64,000 nt of DNA from Saprospiraceae bacterium (GTDB taxonomy: Bacteria; Bacteroidota; Bacteroidia; Chitinophagales; Saprospiraceae): NCBI GenBank assembly GCA_027488935.1, contig JAIYAP010000003.1, positions 147,753 to 211,752 on the forward strand, in the 5' to 3' direction. Under the pieces are notes generated by a model that did not search any database, was not told the DNA's origin, and saw only the letters and a list, made by a program, of their open reading frames with translations. The translations under genes and the position numbers were made by a program. Of this stretch, positions 60,471 through 64,000 are shown piece by piece (position 1 is the stretch's first letter; the number at the start of each line of letters is the position of its first letter).

Positions 60471-63400
60471 TAAAATGGCCCCCTTATGATGTTGGTTTCC
60501 TTAAAAACGCGTTCCTGCTTATCGTTTTGTGCATCGTAGTGCTCATCGGCTACGATGATGAACTCAAAGCCTTGCGACTTGATGCGCCCTTCTTTGTCGG
60601 CTCCAGGGTTGTAGGATATGTTTTTATAGGCTGCGAACAGTTTGCACTTTTCCTTTATCCTGCGGGTGTCCATGAACTTGCGATGCCCAGGGAATAGTGC
60701 CAGGTAATCTTCCAGCACCCGCTCTTTGATCACTACCCTATTGAGCATGTACCCTTCGACAAAGTACCCGTCTGCAAAATCGAGAAAATCTTCGCCGATC
60801 TGCTGGCGTAAGCGGCGGCGGTTAATATCGTCCGATTCTATGCCGTATCTGCCGAGATCCTGATGGTTCATGTATATCTGTATCGCGGTGGCCATCAGAT
60901 TGTAATACAGGTTCCACTGAGACTTGTCCCAATCGGTAAATAATTGGTGGCCGAAGTAGTGGGCCGGTGTTCGAAACTCGTTGAAAAAGTTGCTGAATGC
61001 CAGCGGATACTGCCGGCGTTTGAAACTATTGCCCTCCCCATTGATGGAGTGGTTGGTAGTGATGGTAAATATGGGCGCTGGCAACGTGATCGGTGCTCCG
61101 GCGAAGGGCTTTACCCGGATAAAGTTGGTGATCTGGCTGAATAGAATCTCGAACGGGAAGTTTACACCCACATCATCAATCACGATTTCGCGTGTACGTT
61201 CATCTACACCATGGTAAAGAAACTTATCCGCCTTCATATCGGCCGTTTTGCCGTCCACCGTAAAAACGATGTTGCAAAACTGTGTGGCCAGGGCATAGAT
61301 AGATTTACCGGATCCACCTTGCGACTTGCCTACCTGACTTTCCAAGCCGTCCATACAAATGATCGCCCGTTTTTGGGATTCATCGCGATGCACCCGCAAT
61401 TTGTAGCCCCACCCTATTAATTTAGTGGCAATGTGCATTTTCCATACTTCCAGATCTTCGGGCGACAACGATTGACCTTCTTTCTGGTAATACACTTTGT
61501 TTCCTTTATCGTCGGTGCCGAGCTGGTACAGTTTTTCCCAGGCAAAAAGGCTGGTGCATTTCAGATACTCATACAATTCCGTTTTTTCAGCCTCCGGTGT
61601 TTCTTTGATGGTCCAGTTTTTACCCTCTTTAGCGATCTGAACCAAGGGTTTCCCGATATATTCCGCATCAAACTGAATCACTTGGTTGGACCAAACGGAT
61701 CCAGGCAACTCTGATAATGGCCGCTGCTCAATATTATCGGGCGTAATGCGCCAAAAGCAGTTTCGAAACACCATGAACTGTTCATCGGCGGCATGCCTGA
61801 TCCACTCAGGATGGTGTACGCGCATGTAGTTCAGGTTGTTGGGCCCCAAGTACTGCGTGTTGCCTTTCAGGAGCATCTGAACCACATCAGAGCGTTCCTC
61901 CCGGTCTTTGATCGTTTCGGCAAATTCCACCACGTAGCGCTGGATCCAGGTATGTGTGATGTCGTAGAAAAAGGTTTTATCCTTTTTCACCATCCGATAG
62001 TATCCATCCTGATATTCATACAAGCCAATACCCCGGTTGTACAGGAAATTACGGATGGTGTCATAATTGAATGTGCATTCCCGCTTTTCACGGCCACCAT
62101 TGCCGACATACACCGCAATTTTGTAGAACTTTTCAGACTCGAGTATCTGATTAGCAAGTTCAATTTGGTTGCTATCGCTATTGTAGTAATAGGTAAGTTT
62201 GCCATATTGAAACTCCCCTATGTCCTTCAGTACGTCTTTGTGTACTTCGAAAAATATGCTAGCATCATCCAAATGCCATTGCTCCAACAGTTTTTGCTCA
62301 GGTACCCGCAGTGGATGGATATTCATCGCAAAAATGTGCTTGCCATTCCCTTTCGGATCCGTGATGGCTACGTCCATATCAGCAGCAATGGCGCCAGGCT
62401 GATAGTTCTGCTCATTCCCTTCATCTTGGGATACGAGCAATAGATCATCCATGCCTTTTTGCTTCTCATCGCGTCCTGCTGCCATGAAAATGCGCAGATC
62501 AATACCACCGGTGCGGAAACCGTAGAAGTATTCGCGAAACTTCTGGACTGCGCGCATGAACGTGCGCGGGCGCTGATCGACCGGTTTACCTGGGTGGATG
62601 CTGATGCGCTGCCAGTCGGAGTCGATCACAAACACAACTTCCTGCACCTGGCACCGGGTAATCAGCATTTCGAAGGCGCGCGGCATGGCATCACTACCAT
62701 AAGCAAGGTTATGAATACCCGCAATACCTACCGATGGAATGCCATGCAAACACATTTTATCGGCCTTTTTCTCCCCTTCTACTACACACAGCCTGGTAAT
62801 TTGCTCCCCTTTGGCATAAGCCGCAAGCATATAATTAGGTATCCATAACTGGTTACCGCTGCCGTATGGAGATCGATACTTTACGGGCTTGCCCTCTTTA
62901 TCCAGGTGCAAATCGGGGTGCTGATAACGCACTCGAATGTACGGTTTCAATTTGCCGCCGTTTTTGGGCTTATACATCAGGTATTTGCCATCGAGGTCAA
63001 CATACCATAGTACCATATCATTGCCATTGGCAGTGTAATCGCCATGCTCGTTGATGGTACCTGCTGAATATCGCTGTTGCTCAATGGATTTACCATCGTG
63101 CAGTTTGATGGTTATTACCTGATCTGCAGCAATCAAACCGCTATGTTTCAGTTGCAAATCGCGGAATGTGATGCGATTAGGTGCATGTTTTGCCTGTAAT
63201 TCGGCGATATTTTCCGATGGGCGCTGCAATTCTACGTTGTAAGTACTGGCCAGCCATTCATAGGCTTTGCGCCAATCCATACCGTGCATTACTTGCAAGT
63301 AGGATGCACCACCTTTGCCACCGGCATCGCAGTGAAAGCATTTGAAGATGCCTTTTTTAGAGCCGCTTGTTACGATTTCTAAGCCTTCTTTGGCGGTGCA

Positions 63401-63544
63401 TGCTGGGCAAGTATATACAACTTTGTTGTTTTTCTTCTTCGCAACTTCAGTGTTATATCGTGATGCGACATCTGCCGTATCAGCTGCGTATTGGTCAATA
63501 TTGGCCCGGTCATCGGGGGATATGAATGCTTTATTATTCGTCAT
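60470..63544 (-). CDS. Phage primase-helicase, 1024 aa
   Basis: A multidomain replication protein. A zinc-ribbon primase start has Cys46, Cys49, Cys69 and Cys72 (CPAC and CFHC). A TOPRIM-like segment begins near residue 254 (VVEGEKKAD) with VIDSD near residue 305. The C-terminal SF3/D5-type helicase has Walker A GGSGKS at 743-748 and a downstream VIDDVGVN Walker-B-like motif. It should prime and unwind the phage DNA, acting at the iteron cluster just beyond its 3' end. Late-type promoter i, with an altered -7 box, lies upstream. Confidence 0.85.
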   Translation of the reverse strand: MTNNKAFISPDDRANIDQYAADTADVASRYNTEVAKKKNNKVVYTCPACTAKEGLEIVTSGSKKGIFKCFHCDAGGKGGASYLQVMHGMDWRKAYEWLASTYNVELQRPSENIAELQAKHAPNRITFRDLQLKHSGLIAADQVITIKLHDGKSIEQQRYSAGTINEHGDYTANGNDMVLWYVDLDGKYLMYKPKNGGKLKPYIRVRYQHPDLHLDKEGKPVKYRSPYGSGNQLWIPNYMLAAYAKGEQITRLCVVEGEKKADKMCLHGIPSVGIAGIHNLAYGSDAMPRAFEMLITRCQVQEVVFVIDSDWQRISIHPGKPVDQRPRTFMRAVQKFREYFYGFRTGGIDLRIFMAAGRDEKQKGMDDLLLVSQDEGNEQNYQPGAIAADMDVAITDPKGNGKHIFAMNIHPLRVPEQKLLEQWHLDDASIFFEVHKDVLKDIGEFQYGKLTYYYNSDSNQIELANQILESEKFYKIAVYVGNGGREKRECTFNYDTIRNFLYNRGIGLYEYQDGYYRMVKKDKTFFYDITHTWIQRYVVEFAETIKDREERSDVVQMLLKGNTQYLGPNNLNYMRVHHPEWIRHAADEQFMVFRNCFWRITPDNIEQRPLSELPGSVWSNQVIQFDAEYIGKPLVQIAKEGKNWTIKETPEAEKTELYEYLKCTSLFAWEKLYQLGTDDKGNKVYYQKEGQSLSPEDLEVWKMHIATKLIGWGYKLRVHRDESQKRAIICMDGLESQVGKSQGGSGKSIYALATQFCNIVFTVDGKTADMKADKFLYHGVDERTREIVIDDVGVNFPFEILFSQITNFIRVKPFAGAPITLPAPIFTITTNHSINGEGNSFKRRQYPLAFSNFFNEFRTPAHYFGHQLFTDWDKSQWNLYYNLMATAIQIYMNHQDLGRYGIESDDINRRRLRQQIGEDFLDFADGYFVEGYMLNRVVIKERVLEDYLALFPGHRKFMDTRRIKEKCKLFAAYKNISYNPGADKEGRIKSQGFEFIIVADEHYDAQNDKQERVFKETNIIRGPF

Positions 63545-63563
63545 GTCGCTGGAAGTTGGATTG

Positions 63564-63598
63564 CGAAGTTCTTTCTGATTTGGTCTGTGTAAAAGGAC
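63564..63598 (-). promoter_or_regulatory. Prophage late-type promoter i (variant -7 box)
   Basis: GTCCTTT (63598-63592), 20-nt spacer, GAACTTCG ending at 63564, 19 nt before ATG 63544. The core TTTG is changed to TTCG. It is the only member of the set in front of a replication gene and overlaps the stop of the upstream gene. Confidence 0.45.
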
Positions 63599-63840
63599 TA
63601 CGGTATCACCCTGTAGTTGATCTCGTCAATAACTGCGACAAGTCTATCCACCGATATTTTAATATCTTCCAGAAATCTCCATTCTGGCACTGGCATTTCT
63701 ACTCCATTCATTCGATCAACCAAAGCCATTCCCAACTTTTTATTGAGCAAATGGAGGTTATCAAACAGGTATTTCACCTCTGTTTCGAGCATTTTATCAC
63801 TGATCTTGGATAGATCAGGATGTCTTACAATATTTCCCAT
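63598..63840 (-). CDS. Small hypothetical early protein, 80 aa
   Basis: A helical protein (start MGNIVRHPDLSKISDKML) with two leucine-rich helices and no motif I recognise. ATG 63840 is preferred because it begins the conserved-looking helical part and follows a terminator by about 24 nt. It ends 53 nt before the primase-helicase start. Confidence 0.55.
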   Translation of the reverse strand: MGNIVRHPDLSKISDKMLETEVKYLFDNLHLLNKKLGMALVDRMNGVEMPVPEWRFLEDIKISVDRLVAVIDEINYRVIP

Positions 63841-63863
63841 TACTGTTTTGATTGAATATTTTG

Positions 63864-63895
63864 AAAAAAAGCCGGGCAATCTTGCATCACCCGGC
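63864..63895 (-). terminator. Intrinsic terminator
   Basis: GCCGGG (63871-63876) pairs with CCCGGC (63890-63895), followed on the - strand by seven T. It probably ends the transcript of the partial gene at the window edge. Confidence 0.75.
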
Positions 63896-63913
63896 GATGC
63901 TTAACATGAAAAG

Positions 63914-64000
63914 TTAGAGTCGAATCCCTGGCGCTTTCGCCAGGGCCCTTTGTATTTTCGGTTCAAAAATGAAATGCAGTTGTAGGCCTGAACTATGTTC
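63914..64000 (-). CDS. Partial CDS, C-terminal 28 residues
   Basis: An open frame enters from the right edge and stops at TAA 63916-63914, ending ...AKAPGIRL. A terminator follows 18 nt later, which supports a real gene end. A hairpin (CCCTGGCG-CTTT-CGCCAGGG, 63926-63945) lies inside the frame. Too little is present for a function. Confidence 0.4.
   Translation of the reverse strand, partial: EHSSGLQLHFIFEPKIQRALAKAPGIRL

Larger units (their letters stand above)
24282..64000. mobile_element. Tailed-phage prophage inserted at tRNA-fMet (right end outside window)
   Basis: An integrase begins 98 nt after the tRNA. All other genes to the window end are on the - strand and include portal, both terminase subunits, capsid protein, capsid protease, tape measure, fibre, holin, amidase, primase-helicase and DNA methylase, so the phage looks functionally complete. 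Tail and tape-measure genes are nearest the integrase. No second copy of the tRNA 3' end is visible before 64000, so attR is expected further right. Confidence 0.9.

Noticed and set aside
63900..64000. Right attachment site of the prophage
   Set aside because: No copy of the tRNA-fMet 3' sequence is visible; phage-type genes continue to the window edge.

Overview
The window is from a Bacteroidota chromosome. Two host genes and several element genes have the phylum's -7 promoter box (TAnnTTTG), leaders are A-rich with weak Shine-Dalgarno signals, and the surface proteins and phage families are those of this phylum. I cannot place it below phylum. About 10 kb of ordinary chromosome (13.9-24.3 kb) lies between two integrated elements. 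Each element has its own tyrosine recombinase at the junction and each runs off the window.

Element 1 (1-13.8 kb) has a tightly coupled + strand operon: a small protein, an N6-adenine DNA methyltransferase, a 145-residue protein, a 1449-residue strawberry-notch-type SF2 helicase, a MoxR/CobS-like AAA+ ATPase, a protein with a possible VWA-like domain, and three unknown proteins. It ends with two membrane-anchored cell-wall hydrolases (GH108 muramidase and M15 peptidase). A textbook promoter followed closely by a terminator suggests a short RNA. A regulator and the integrase lie on the - strand.

The chromosomal part holds nrnA and two FKBP-type prolyl isomerases in one operon, prfB with its programmed +1 frameshift, a 54-bp tandem repeat, an ECF sigma/anti-sigma/surface-protein operon on the - strand, a membrane glycosyltransferase-like TPR protein, and the initiator tRNA gene.

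Element 2 (24.3 kb to beyond 64 kb) is a tailed prophage next to tRNA-fMet. Except for the integrase, all its genes are on the - strand. From right to left it has a primase-helicase, a candidate origin with GGAC iterons, early genes (DUF2786-like, Dam-type methylase, ASCH-like, HNH, MazG-like), amidase and holin, capsid protease and capsid protein, both terminase subunits, tail and fibre genes, HU, a small XRE operon, portal, and a tape-measure protein that ends exactly against the integrase stop.

The most striking feature is a repeated prophage promoter, GTCCTTT-N20-nAnnTTTG, seen ten times (three with a weakened -7 box) ahead of transcription units. In four of them ATG follows the -7 box by exactly 4 nt, so these mRNAs are predicted to be leaderless. 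I read this as a phage-specific late regulon that replaces the normal -33 element; it would need transcript mapping.
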